DNA from: Capitulum mitella
Taxonomy: Eukaryota > Arthropoda > Thecostraca > Pollicipedomorpha > Pollicipedidae
Assembly: GCA_030062745.1 (NCBI GenBank)
Contig: CP099849.1
Location: 27,014,024 to 27,078,023, forward strand
Length of the DNA: 64,000 nucleotides
Direction of reading: 5' to 3'
Notes under the pieces: generated by a model
The model's input: only the letters and a program-made list of their open reading frames with translations
Database searches by the model: none
Told to the model about the DNA's origin: nothing
In this document: positions 1-13,200 of the stretch, one piece after another
Layout: each line of letters opens with the position of its first letter
Position numbering within the stretch: position 1 is the first letter of the stretch
Made by a program: the position numbers and the translations under genes

Positions 1-149
1 TTATTTGATAAATAGTAACAAAAAAAGTCAAACTTCCGTCCGTCAGAATAAAGTGGGCGAAATCCGTTGAGAAACCCGCACTTGAGGGAGGTGAGTTTGT
101 CGGGTCCTCGACTCGGCCCCCCAGTCATTTACAGAAATCGACGCCCCTG
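1..149 (-). mobile_element. hAT-like small DNA transposon, truncated by window start
   Basis: Read on the minus strand, this stretch begins CAGGGGCGTC, continues ATTTCTGTAAATGA and a G run, and aligns along its length with 39610-39765 on the plus strand at roughly three quarters identity by eye. The CAGGGG terminus is typical of hAT superfamily ends (family knowledge). No target duplication can be checked because the other end lies outside the window. Non-coding. Confidence 0.5.
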
Positions 150-1247
150 GTAAGAGCTTCCATTCCCTGGGAGAGACGTGTAACGTTGGATATCCCGACC
201 TATGGAGGACCTCCGCCGCTCCGGGATATAGTTGTTTCTTTCTACGGAGAGAAGGCTGTTTAATCTCCTCCGAGGTGCCGGCCATGCTCACTTAACCACC
301 GCCCCGGACATTCCTGGCCGTACCACGTTTTAACTACGTTACAAGCGCGGTTCTCACTCCTAGCCTATCTATACGCTAAAAGTTCCTAAACGAACGCTTA
401 TTTCCTTATTGCCACGACCCAAGGCCTATTTTATGAGTAAAGCACCGAGGGGCATTTCGGCCAGTAGAGGTATAGGTTACATAAAAACGGAATCTGGGTA
501 CTCCGTTAACCTTGTTTTGTCTGACCCAGTCGGAGCTCAGTTGTGACGGGCTGGTGATTTTGGTAACAGGGGTCGTGACGGGTGGTGTAACATGCTCAAA
601 TAGGCCCGGTCACGACCCCTGTTGCCGAACAGTTTTTCCGCGGTCAGAAAGAAAAATCAGGACCATAGACTGGGATGATGCAATGAGGTAACTATACAAA
701 ACGAGGCTGCTATAAAAAAGCAGCACGGGCATGATACTAGAATAAGTGTATGTATTTCAGTCTTTATGAGACACAGCCCCTGTATCTGAACCACGAACAT
801 CTCAAAGTGACGAATCATTGGAACGCTCAGCTACACTGGCGATACACAGGCTACGTATCCTCGCACTGCAGTGTTCGCCGTGCGACAGGGAGGGGATCGT
901 AGTCATCGCATCTGACGCAGCAACAAAGGGTTCAATTGGGAATGGAAATCATCAATGACTAACAGCCCAGATGAACTACGGTGAAATGGGAAAATATTGG
1001 AAGCATCTGACGAACCAGCTCTCTTCACGCGTAGTCGAAATTATTCATCAAGATGACGCAACCGGAATGGATTTTTGATGCCGGCTGTAAGGTGTCGAAA
1101 ATCCATCGCGTAAAAATACTGAATACTCCCGTTCGTGAATATTTGTGTATTTGGAGCATACATCATTGCTTGAATGTCCGTGAACAGTGCGATCAATCAG
1201 CGTAATTTCTCGCCCGAGGCAATGACATCAGTCTGCTCCTTTGCCAG
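150..1247. other. No recognisable gene
   Basis: Unique-looking sequence of mixed composition with no convincing exon. It would be the intron or flank upstream of the CLIP-type exon. Only short chance reading frames are present. Confidence 0.5.
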
Positions 1248-2179
1248 ACGCTGCCGGGGCGTCCTGCCTGACATCTGACGGCCGACTCGGCAACTGCGTG
1301 TCGGCCGGCAGCTGCCACACAGGCGGCGCCACCGTCACCGGCTGTCCCCGCTCCCACGTCTGCTGTCTCCGAGCCGGCAGCTCCGGGCCGCGGACGAGTG
1401 CGTCGTCATCGCTGTCGGAGCCGCCCGTGCCGCCGCGGCGGGTGCGGCGGCAGGTGTCACTCTGCACGTACGTGCGGCCGGTCCAGTCTGTGGCGCTGTT
1501 TGCCCGATCCGGACGGCGACGTCGCCAGCTGAACCCGGCCGCCTTCAGACGCCGCCCCGGCTTCTCCGGCCGGAGACCGCAGTGGGGACAACTCGGCCGG
1601 GGACCACAGCGGGGACAACTCGGCCGGGGACCACAGCGGGGACAGTCCGGCCGGGGACCACAGCGGGGACAGTTCGGCCGGGGACCACAGCGGGGACAAC
1701 TCGGACTGGGACCACAGCGGAGACAACTCGGCCGGGGACCACAGCGGGGACAACTCGGACTGGGACCACAGCGGGGACAACTCGGCCGGGGACCACAGCA
1801 GGGACAACTCGGACTGGGACCACAGCGGGGACAGTTCGGCCGGGGACCACAGCGGGGACCGGTCCAACTGGGTCAGAGCGGACCATCATCCCGGCGGTCA
1901 GGATCAGCAGGGAGGTTCCGCCCGGGGCTGGGGCGGAGGCACCCAACATCGGTAACCAACGAGACCGTGATAGCAGGAGAAGTTTTGTACGTGAGCGGCT
2001 CCGCTGTGACTGGAGACGACGGCCAGGGGGTGGGCGTCATACGTCCTGAGGAGCGGACTCCGTCCCGGCCCAGCTATGACCAAGTGTTCTCCAGACTACA
2101 GCGGCCGATCGTGTTCAACAACGTTATCCCGGCCGCCCGGCAACCGACGTTCCAGACGTATGTGGACTTTTGCAGATAG
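1248..2179 (+). CDS. CLIP-domain exon with 9-residue repeats (partial)
   Basis: The exon appears to start after the acceptor-like CTCCTTTGCCAG ending at 1247. The first 45 residues hold six cysteines spaced as in the CLIP modules of arthropod secreted serine proteases and their non-catalytic homologues: SCLTSDGRLGNC, then SAGSC, GCPRS and a final HVCC pair. CLIP modules act in clotting, melanisation and Toll signalling. A basic linker follows, then about ten copies of a nine-residue Gly/Gln/Arg repeat (GQLGRGPQR-like), then a non-repetitive tail of about 80 residues ending YVDFCR and TAG at 2179. The repeat unit is 27 bp, so copy-number change keeps the frame, unlike most arrays here. No protease catalytic domain, signal peptide or start codon is visible, so upstream exons must lie elsewhere. 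The call rests on cysteine spacing. A chance frame is possible because all three plus frames stay open through the repeat. Confidence 0.42.
1576..1862 (+). repeat. 27-bp minisatellite, in frame with the CLIP exon
   Basis: About ten to eleven head-to-tail copies of a 27-bp unit built on GGACCACAGCGGGGACAACT with small substitutions. Because 27 is divisible by three, each frame reads as a nine-residue repeat. In the CLIP frame it reads GQLGRGPQR and variants. Confidence 0.9.
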
Positions 2180-3440
2180 GCATGCGCTGGTTAGCTTTTC
2201 CAGGGGTGGCGGTGTTTCAGTGTTAGAAATTCATTGTGCGACGTTGTGCGTAGCTCTACAATGAGTCAGACGTTAGCTCATGTCGTGCCCAGGTCTGCAG
2301 TCAATCATGGTACACACCGTGCCGATCTCTGCAATCAAAGAAATCATATTTGCCGCCAACAAATGGTGACCGCTAACGAACTGAACCGCATGCAACCTGA
2401 AATACACGGTGTCGCTGCCGTCTTGCGTGGCTAGGAAGCAGCCACCTGCAACATCCATTTGTGAAATACAGGCGACAGAAGCGATGCCTGTAACCCTGTT
2501 AATGTTACCACCCAACCGAGACCCATCTCGGGCCGTCGCACCACTCAGCCGAGACCAGTCTCAGACCGTTTTATCATGGCGAGATCCGGCTGAACAGCTG
2601 ACGACACGCTTTGATCACAAACCTCTAATGAGTGGCAAGATCATATTCCATGTCGTCTTACGGGATCGATGGAATCAACGTCTTTCCTGGCCCAACGACT
2701 CAAGATGCTCTAAACGGATGGTCCATTAAAAGAACTCGGTACCGGAATTACAGTGCACCCGAATAGATGAAGTGGTGAGCTTACCGGTACATTGCGACAA
2801 ATATCTGGAACATTTCAAGGCGTCCAGAGACGCCACTTTTTCAGACTTTCCACAATTAGTGGTATTTTATTTTCCGGCAACCACGTGCATTCCCTTGCAG
2901 TTCAACAACACGTGGTGTATTTCGCAAGGCGTACATTTGCCGGCACCGTGTCGAACCAGCCTTGTGAAACACCGAACTGTACGGACGGTCTTAAGCCCGG
3001 CCCGATTCGACTTCTCGGACTAGGTTCATCTAACGTGAAAACGGCGCCCTTGTTCCGAACTGAAGTCACAATGTTGAGGCACCACGTTCGCCAGCACCAG
3101 CACCACAAAGCTGGTAACAGGACCACCACCAAGCCGCAGCTCTCGGTAAGCGTGTTCAGTGTTCAGCCGGTCTCCGCGGTGCGTATGAGATCAAGATGAA
3201 AGCGGTCCAGCTGTCTTAGCAGCTCGACCGCTATCAGACCGAGCTGTCAGACCAAACTGCCATAGCACGGGCACTCCCGGTCCAGAGCTCAGGCAGGAAC
3301 TCGACACCAGTCACCACGGCCGAGACATCCTTCCCGGCCGGCACCAACACGGCAATCCTACCGAATCAACAGACAAATGCACCGGACGTACACTCACAAC
3401 AGCCGGTATCACAGGCCCCGACGGGGACCTCCACAGATGT
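2180..3440. other. Unassigned; possible short exon near 3146
   Basis: No recognisable protein. A consensus donor (CTCTCG then gtaagcg) lies at about 3146 after a His/Gln/Lys-rich open stretch, but no homology or clear acceptor supports an exon. On the minus strand an AATAAA-like signal at about 2865-2870 could end the IFT80 transcript; this is weak. Confidence 0.25.
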
Positions 3441-3444
3441 CTGC

Positions 3445-4035
3445 TCCATCTGACGGGGTCTCCACAGGCGGCTGATCCATCTGACGGGGCCTCCTCAGAC
3501 GGCTGTTCCATCTGACGGGGCCTCCTCAGACGGCTGATCCATCTGACGGGACATCCACTCACGGCTGCTCCATCTGATGGGATCTCCTCAGACGGCTGCT
3601 CCACCTGACGGGGCCTCCTCAGACGGCTGATCCATCTGACGGGGCCTCCTCAGACGGCTGATCCATCTGACGGGGCCTCCTCAGACGGCTGCTCCATCTG
3701 ACGGGGCCTCCTCAGACGGCTGCTCCATCTGATGGGATCTCCTCAGACGGCTGCTCCATCTGATGGGATCTCCTCAGACGGCTGTTCCACCTGTCGGGGC
3801 CTCCTCAGACGGCTGATCCATCTGACGGGGCCTCCTCAGACGGCTGATCCATCTGACGGGGCCTCCTCAGACGGCTGCTCCATCTGACGGGACATCCACC
3901 CACGGCTGCTCCATCTGTCGGGGCCTCCTCAGACGGCTGCTCCATCTGTCGGGGCCTCCTCAGACGGCTGCTCCATCTGATGGGATCTCCTCAGACGGCT
4001 GCTCCATCTGTTGGGGCCTCCTCAGACGGCTGCCG
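3445..4035. repeat. 31-bp minisatellite downstream of the IFT80 stop
   Basis: About 19 copies of a 31-bp unit containing CCATCTGACGGGGCCTCCTC and CAGACGGCTG. It ends about 65 bp from the IFT80 stop codon and so probably lies in the IFT80 3' UTR or just beyond it. The unit length is not a multiple of three, so the reading frames through it are artefacts. Confidence 0.92.
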
Positions 4036-4099
4036 TCTGGCCTGAGACAGAGAGCGGAACCAGAGGCGGCCGGGTGAGCCGGACGCGCTCGTGGTTCGC

Positions 4100-4270
4100 T
4101 CAGAACACCTCCGGATCGGAGACCTGTGAGTCGACCTGGCCCTGGCTAGCCACCGGCCAGTTGATGCCGTACGTGTTGGAGAGCGACTGGCCGACCGAGT
4201 TCGAGTTGACTCGCTCCTTCTGCATCTCCACCTGCACCTTCAGGATGATCTTGTTCCAGTCGGCGTCCAT
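4100..4270 (-). CDS. IFT80: IFT80 exon o (last coding exon)
   Basis: Reads [20 protein letters not shown] and ends SDPEVF then TGA. The LQIDWEKI-like start matches the conserved C terminus; the last 35 or so residues are lineage-specific. Confidence 0.94.
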   Translation of the reverse strand: MDADWNKIILKVQVEMQKERVNSNSVGQSLSNTYGINWPVASQGQVDSQVSDPEVF

Positions 4271-7200
4271 CTGTAGAGGAATAACGCTTTACACAAAGCT
4301 AACAGTTCAGTGACCCTGACCATCATCAGGCAAACACCTTTCACACTGCCGCTCAACGCAATACCACAACTGGAGCACCGACTTTGCTACATAAAAAAAA
4401 TCGTTGTGAATACTGCAAACCCACAAATGTAAGCATAACTGGTTTTCATTCGCTGGCGTAAGTTGCTATTGTGTTACCAGATCACCAATGGAAGCTCTTC
4501 CACGGGAAACCATTACAATCATATATTAAAACGCATGCTCGATGGTGCAGCCGGCTTGTCTGGATGGTACCAGCCAGCAGACGTGTGCACGTGCGAAGAA
4601 GAGGAGGGTGCAGACATGGGCGGCCGGTCCTGTTGGACAGCCACATCAGCAGAGATGCAGACATGCAGAGACAGAGGGCTGTGCAGACGCGCCGGCAGCA
4701 GGTCTGGTTGTGCGGACACAGTCACACGCAGACGCGCAGAGACAGTGAAGCGTGCACACATGTCCCTGACGACAAGGCCGCATCGCAGGCGGACAGACAA
4801 GTGGACAGTACGTGAGCTGGCCCGGTCGGACGGGACGGCTACTGCTCCGTCATGTCCACGATCTCCTCGTCCTCTTGCGCCGCCGCCTCTCGCTTCCTCT
4901 TCTTGGCGTCCTTCAACATCTGATCGTCACCAGCGGGTCGTCAGAATCACCGCCGACTGGACGAACGCAGACGGGGGGGAGGAAGGTGGCACCCTCCGCC
5001 TCTGTACTGATCTATACTTTCCGCCAAACGTCACAACCTCTAGGTCGGCTACCACAGTGGGAGACGTGGCATTCCCAAAGCCAGTAATCATTCACAGCTA
5101 CCGCGTCTAAAGGTAGCCATTGCTGGTGACAGAATCGTAGATGCTGACGAAAAGGGTCGTCCATCTGCCAGAAGTTTGCACTCGCAAGACGGCGAGGTTT
5201 TTGGGGACGTTTCTCGCCCTGCAGCGCTGACATTCGTGAACGTGATGTCGAATGAGGCAAACGCCAGAGGACGCCTCCCCGTCCCTCCGCCACGGAGACC
5301 TGCGCTGCACACTAATTTAGTTCACCGGTCGTTCCCTAGCCTACACAAAATGTTCAGGAGACACTGAGTACAATGTCTAGTCTCCACTAGTCTAGTTTTG
5401 TCTATTCCCTGACCGGGGCCGAGCCAGGACAGGTGTTCCGCACCTCCCGTCGCGTCAGCTGACGGCGAATCAAGTCTACCGGGGAAACGCCGGACCGGAC
5501 CGGACCGGACCCGACCGGACCAGATCAGACCGGACCAGGCCAGAGGACCAGACTAGAGAAGAGGACTGGACTAGACCAGAGAACCGGACCGGTCCAGACC
5601 GGACCACTCCAAACCTAACCAGACGAGACCAGACGGGACCAGACCAGACCAGACCGGACTGGCGCCATGCCTCCTATCCTGGTCCTGACCAGTCGGCCCG
5701 GCCAGCCGTCGTTACCAGCGGGCTCCGGTGCACACGGATCAGCGGGGGCCTGTCATGGGCGGGTCGAGTAGGGCAAGTCGGGCGCCACGGCGAACAGAAC
5801 ACGCGCTATGTCAAGTGAGCCACCACGAGCCGTGACGTACCGACTTGTACTGCAAAAACAGCTGGTTGGTTTCCTCCTTCTCAAACCGCTCCAGGTACTT
5901 CTTCCTGAAGGCTATCACCGTGTCGATATGGGTCTTGTACTTGACGGCCATAGCCAGAGCCCTACGGACAGTACATGTTCAAACATCCACCACGTAGTGG
6001 CTTTGGAAACTGAAGTGCGGTAGCAAGACGGATGGCGAAAGTTCTGACACGGCCTTGACACATGACATACATTTTTGACGCGCGACCGTTCGCGACAGCA
6101 GAATAATTCTACGACAGAAGCAATGCTTGTGACGAGACGCAATTCAGCTACCGGCGTGGAGGCTTAAAACCGACAACGGAAACAACTGAAAGAGTGCGAT
6201 TTCAACGACAAAGCAGCGGACTGACTTGTCCCACTGGTACAGCTGAATGTTCAGCATGATGGCTCTGAAGATCTGATTGGTATGGACCAGGATAGCCTCA
6301 GCATCCAGCGGAGATCCGGCCAGCAGCGTCAGCTCAGCAGCCTGAGCCTCGGCTGACGACAGGTCCTGCAGAGACAGCACACCGCAAACGTAATTTACAG
6401 CAGCTCAGCAGACCACAGGCGGCGGCACATGCCCCAGCAGGCATCTATTGCACCCAGCCAAATGATTTCCTTCGGCTCAATCTCAAAGTAGTTGGGTCTG
6501 GGGTTAAGATCACACTGTCATCGGCCTATTCGGAATCAATCCTGAGCATATTTGTGGTCCCCGTCTCGTGCCACTACCACACGAGGCGCCGCAGAGCGCT
6601 CGTGTGATGCTGGCCTCCGATGGGCTCTATGTCCTCTAATGGCGCCTGACCTCTGCAAGACCTGACCTGACCTCAGACCTCGAAAAGAAAACGAAGAGAC
6701 AGAAAAATGCCTAGACGCGGGATCGGCAATGACGCGACCGACACAGTCTGCTGCTCTGCTGCTCTGCGGCTCTGAGCCAGTCTGCTCGACAGCTGCTCCG
6801 GGGGCTCTGCGGGAATTTCCTGGCTGTTTCCCGGCTCTCTGAGCGTTCGACGCTCCGCGAGGCCAGGATTAAGCCGCCACCGAGGAGAGGACACCGCATG
6901 GTCACGTGCCGCCAGGGGCCGGCCGGGGTATCACCCACAGGCAGCCTTTCGCATTTCGCAGGAACGAGGACCGAGCCTGATGACGTGCGGCCGGGCAATG
7001 TGCGGAGGCAAAGGCTGTGCAACAGACGCACGTGGGTGGAGGAGGAGTGAGAGGAGACGAGAGAATAGAGTATGTTGGTGAGATCCCACAACAGTAACAT
7101 GGACAAAAATGGAAACTTCGTGGCACCTCCTGTGTTGACCCAAATACACAGTCATGAGGCCATGCCAGGTCATATTTGGGACGAACCAGTAAAAAGGGGT

Positions 7201-10200
7201 TTAGGGGTTTAAGTATGAGCCCCGTTTTGATGACTGCTTGCGTAAAAATAGACAATCAGGTCGATTTTGCAGTTCAAAATTGCACCAAAACGCTCCCAAC
7301 CTGCAAAATGATCTTAGGTCACTGTGGTTCGAGCTGAAATGCATATCTGGTGCCTGAAATTCATTCCTGGGCAATGAAGTCGCTAAACACGCAAATAGTG
7401 TTGACTCATGAAGGGTCATGAGATCCGGTCACGTCACGTTTGGGGTAAACTAGCAAAAAAAGAGTCGAGACGCCCCTTTTTGTCGTCCGAAAAGTCAAAA
7501 TATGGCACTGGAGTCGACCTTGCATTCCAAAATTGTACCAAAACGCATCCAAGTTTAGAAATGATTTATACCTAGATGTTCAGCTTTATCTCTCTGGTTT
7601 ATTTTATGATCTATTGATGAGCACACGAAACCTAAGCGTGCTTCAAATCAAGTCATGATCTTACGTCAGGTCACGTTATATGATCACCCTTATGCTGCAT
7701 CTAATAATCACGGTTGTGGAACCAAAGGGGTTTTAATCCGAAGGTACTCCTCACCGTTTTATTTGCATCGTTACTGATCCTCGATAAAACACAAAATATA
7801 GCAAAAAAACGGCTGGATTTTAGGTCAGGTCACAAGGTCAGGCCAGGTCACGTCGGGGCAAAGGTGTTTCAATCGGGTGGTATTTAAAAGACGTTCGTAC
7901 GAATAATTTCTCCCGGTCGCGAAGCATACATGGACAACAGCTCGCCAGCGACGTTCAAAAACGGCAACAAATGCAGCGAAATGAAAAACGGCATTTCAGG
8001 TCACCTGATGCGATATGTGGTTATATGCAAATTACAGGTTATATTTCACCGTAATGCGCATCCTATTAGCTTGTCATGGCCATGCTCAGAACTGCCCTAG
8101 CTTCATTCGGGGTGGAGCTAGAGCTTTTCTTAAAAATTCCCGTTTGTTGCATAGACGAGTAAAAAAGTTGCATTATGTTTCAAATTTTCCAGAAATTTTG
8201 AATTCCTTGGAACGTAGTTATGGCGAGATTTTCGATGACATAACCTCCATTTATTTCCAATGTTTCGTTCGCGAGATAGAGGGGGGCGAACCCCCCCCCC
8301 TCCCAGGGCTCCTGCTGCCCACGTCAGGGTGCCGACTGAGCGAGGGTTAACGTTTAGACAGCTAGCGTACTGCAATGTATTTTCTACAGGAAACCTGCCT
8401 GCGCGCCCAAGCCAAAATGGGCGATTTTGGCAAACGACCTTAATTATTACGTCTTTTCTGGTATGTTTTAAACCTAGCGTCCGGTCCACTGGCGACGGGC
8501 GGACAACAAACGTTTAAAGTCCTTTCAGTGAATTTTCTAGACTTCATTGCTGGTGCAAGTTCACAAAATTAATTTCCTATACTTCTCCCTTACGTATTGT
8601 CAGGCATGCCCACGCATTTGGGCTGCAGTATTTTCCAGAGTTCTCGAGACGGCGCTGCAAAACTCGAGACCCCAGATTCGTCGATTCGGGGAGGTATGGA
8701 CCTATTTTACCAGGAACGTCCTGAATAAACCCAGGACCGGGAATCTGCACACAAGCGAACTGCATATGGACTCCGCGTATCCTGCACACTCCCTGTTCTT
8801 GGCAGCTATGGTTTTCGTGATTTTGAGGTGGTGGATCTCGACACTAAAAGCATCTGCGACTACTAGTCCGTCTGCAGCGAATGTTACGGAACGGTCCGAT
8901 GGCAGTCTCCTGAGTTCAAATAATGACTACGATGCCGCCGAGACCAGAGTGATCCCGAGGCCAGAGCCTGTCAATTGAGCGCTGCTGACAGCCGGAGCCG
9001 GACAGGACCGAGCCAGGGCGGCGCGGGCGGCCGAGCCACTCCTGGCCGACCACTGACCGCAGACAGACCGGGCACACCGCAAACGGCCGCCCTCTGCCAG
9101 ATGCACGGATGTCTCCAGCACAAAAGCCCAGATCACCAGCTGTAATCCTGCATGTCCGGACAGTCATCACATTGTTTCAGGGTGAGGGTCTCCATGGGGT
9201 TTCCCCGGCATATACCATCGCTCATTTTCAGACGATGACGTAAGGCGGTCTAAGCCATAATGCAGATTTCAAACAGCACAGTGGTTTACCGCATCATTTT
9301 CGGGGCCATGAAAAGAATCAAGAATCACACGTGACATGCAAAACAACATGTAGGTTTTGCATTTCATGAACCCAAGGATGCTTAACACAAACCTGAAACA
9401 AAAATGCAGACAAAACCGTTGAGAAATGTCCCCATACCACATCGTATCTCACATAACACCCAACTAAGCAAAAGATCTAAACCAGCAATTGGGCTAATAA
9501 CCTTTCTCTTCCTTTCATCTTGTCTTCGTGTCACAACGTTGGCCACACCAGAGTGTAATGCAGCGATTCTAGGCCGCCTACCTTGATGTATCTGAGGTAT
9601 TCCACTTTGTCGGCCTGGTCGATACAGGAGTAGGCGATCTCGGCAGTCTCCAGTTCCCGGGCCACGGTAGCCATGCCAGCCAGGCAGCCCCACAGAGAGT
9701 CCGACTGGGACACACAAACGGACACACGTGACCACAGCTGCCTGACCCACCACAGTCAGACAGCCCCAAAACAAGTCTGACTGTCGCACTGAAACTCATA
9801 CAGGCGATGCCTGTCACATCTTATTGCCATTCCCGCATACGCACACGCACACACGCTCACACACACACTTACACATATACTTACATGTATTCAAAACAAA
9901 CATACATTTATTACATACCTACAAACGTAAGAACATGCATACGAACATTTCTACATTTTATATTTGATGAATTTCATTTCGGTTTTACCGCCGTTTTTTC
10001 CAGACAAGGTTGGCGAGCGCCGTACGCGATCAGCTGTCGTGAGGACCACGGCCGCGGCTCGGCGGCGGCGGCCCCGGCAGCGGCGCACCTTGATGAAGCG
10101 GCAGAGCCGGACGGCGTCGTCCCACTTGTCCTGCATGACGTAGCCGTGCAACACGGCCGGATACGGCGACACGCTGGTGGCGATCTGCGAGCCGTCCGAG

Positions 10201-13200
10201 CGGCGCAGCACCACCTGGGAGCCGCCGAACGACGAGATCGACGGGTTCTTGCCGAAGTCCCTGCCGGCCGCCGTCAGATCGCACACGTTGACGGCCACCG
10301 TACGGTGCTTTAATGCGTAATACGTGAGTGAATGTGTCTCCCATAAAACTGCATTGCACTCAGGTTGCACTCGGGCAAAGTTTCAAGAGACCTGGCACAG
10401 TCGGGGTCCAATTGATTGTCACACAGTCACACACAGTCACACAGTCCAACTGATTATGCCGCGTGGTTTGATGTTATGGTTCCCAGTAACTACTTGGAAA
10501 ATATGTTGACCCGGTTAACATCCACAAAAGCTGAACCTGACAGTTCATGTCCACACAATGGCACCCAATGAATCCCAACGTGACCCCTCAATAATATGAA
10601 AACGGCTTCTGTTCCTTTCGTCTATTCCGTAGGTCGTTCCAGCGCTGATAAGGTATGCACCATTTTGTAGCACAGTCCCTATGAGCTTTACGAAACGCTG
10701 TCAGAGCCGATCCCTACAGCCACGGACACAGTCAACAGGTAATTAATGTAGGCACTACTGTCCGCAACGTTTGTGCAAGCTCACGGCGACTCCTTCTGCA
10801 GGATGGTCTTGGTCAGGAGCTCCTTGTCGACAAAGATGACGGCCGGGTAGTACCAGACGGAGAGCCGCGATTCCTGCAGGCCGGCCAGCATGTTGGCCTG
10901 GTTACTCCAGCGAAGCGAGTGGACCATCATGCCTGTCGACACGGAGACCACATTACACCCGCCGACACACCGAGACACAGCCACACCCGCCGGTGCGCCG
11001 GGAACACTCGGCGCCCGCGGACGCCTGACTCCGCCACGTCTGTAGGCACGCAGGACCCAACGAACGCCGTGCTGCACCACCGACAAGTAATGCAGCGGCT
11101 CGAACAGACGGCGTGTCCGAAACGTGCAGTGCTTTGTTCGGAGTCCACTCTTCGCTGGCCGCTGCGCGCACGAGTCAAGCCTGCCCGCGAGAGTGCAGGC
11201 GCGAGACATTTTGACATTATTACCCCCACCCCTTCCCCTATCCGATCGCTGCACCCCACAGCAGGCCAGTCACTTGACACTGGTGGCCACAGGCAGGTGC
11301 TGCGGCAGACAGCCGGGACCGTACCAAGTCGGAGGACCTTGCGGGCGCCGCCCACGCGCCGGGTGGTCAGAAGGAACAGGTCCTTGTTGGAGTCGACGAA
11401 GGCCAGCTTGCGCTGCGCGGCCGGCAGCTGCTGGTCCAGCGACAGCTCCAGCACGTCGCATTTGTGCGTGAACGGCTTGTCGATCACCGACTTGCCGGTG
11501 GTGGCGTCCATCAGCTGGATCACTGCCGGCACCGGAATCATTGCCCTCAGGTTGCTGGCCCACGTCCATCAACTGCATCACTGTTTGCACGTTCAAAATC
11601 ATTATCCTCAAGTCAGCGGGATTTAAGATTGCCGGTCACGACATTCTGACTGCGGATTCTCATCAGAAGTTAGTTATCAGCCTGAAGAGCTTGAAATCGC
11701 GAATGTAGCAAGCCTGTCCGACCGCAAGCCTCAGATCAAACGCCGCGGCCTGAGACCACGAATCACGCCAGCACATCACAGCCCCTGAAGATCGGCACGG
11801 CTGGCGACTCAGAATGACCCCCCCCCCGGGATCACTGATAACAGCGTCGAGAGAACACATCACCACCGAAGGTCGCCGACGGCAGCCGGCCGCGGCCGCT
11901 GCATCACGCCGCCGGCCGCTCGGCGCGTCAGGGGGCACCTTTTTCGTTGTCGCTGTCGCGGCAGGCGAACGTGTCGTTACTGAGGGAGGCCGTCTGCTCG
12001 GAGATGCCGTCGAGCCGCATGCCCTGCCAGCGCGGCGTGCACTGCAGCCGGGCCTCGTACGTGTACACGTACACCGAGTTACCGTCCACCAGCGCGAACA
12101 CCCTGCCGGCGGAGCGACGCCTCAGCTCACGGGCGAGTCTTCACCGCACGGCTTTTCAGCCCGCGGTTCAACGGCTACTGAAGGGACGGGTCAGGCCAGA
12201 TAGCGCAGGGCGGAGATCAGAATTCACACGGAATTCAGCGGAAAGGAAGAACAACTGAATACGTCTTACAGTTTCATACGAGTCCATTCACACAGAGGAC
12301 AACGATCACGTAACGACAGAAGTGCCACCCACTGTGATGCCTGCAGAATGAGGTGAACGTTTCCCTCCTTCAGCTCGAAGATAAGCGGAGTGTTCCAGTT
12401 CCTGGACGAGTAGACGAAGCACTGGCCCGTGGTCGCCACAATCAGGTAGCTGAGAACGCACGGACAAACGTGGGCTCTGGTGAACTGATAAATACGACAC
12501 TCAAGCACCCACAAGGCGAGTCAATATCTTGAAACAGTCAGGATGTCAATTACGTATCCCGTGCAAACAAGTCGTACATACGAATAACCGGCCAAATGCA
12601 TCAAATCACGTAATCAATTCAAAACTCTCTGTACTAGGGTATGTCGATTTTGACCTTTTTCTTGAAATCGCACATTTAATAGTGAAAAAACCTGCGCACC
12701 ATGTTAAAACTTCCACTGACGTAAAAAAACCTCTTTTGGTTAACGTTTTCTTTCCCAACCGAGCCAATATCTTACAACCGACCATCGGGCCGCGCGCCAT
12801 CTGTTGGGAGCTATTGGCACTACGCGTATTGTGGTTACTTAACCCGCGCAGTGGAAAGGGGTTTCGTGCTAACGCGCACTGGAGGGGGTCAAAAAGTGTC
12901 CCCCTCCGATCTCGGCAACGGAAAGAGCTGGAGACATGAAATTTCATGGATAGGGTGGAGCCATAACGATTTACATTGTGTACAACTTTTGTGACCCTAG
13001 ATCAATATCTTCAAGGTCAAATAGGGTGGAAAAGGTCAACTTTTGACACTTTCTCGGCCCGTACAGGCTATTCCATACAACTTTTCGAACGAAACGGGAA
13101 AACGGTGTCTGTTTGGCCGCTAAAACGACGACTACGACAACTTCCATCCATTTGGCGTCTTGACTGAGTATTTCGGGTCGAGGTCACGTCAGGTCATTGA

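Noticed and set aside
1457-1949. Other-frame products of the 27-bp array (TTRPGTTAG and antisense SPLWSPAEL types)
   Set aside because: Only one frame is continuous with the six-cysteine module and the non-repetitive tail; the others start and end in or near the array.
4463-5110. 215-codon plus-strand frame
   Set aside because: Lies in the last IFT80 intron, several frames overlap, and no family or splice signal supports it.
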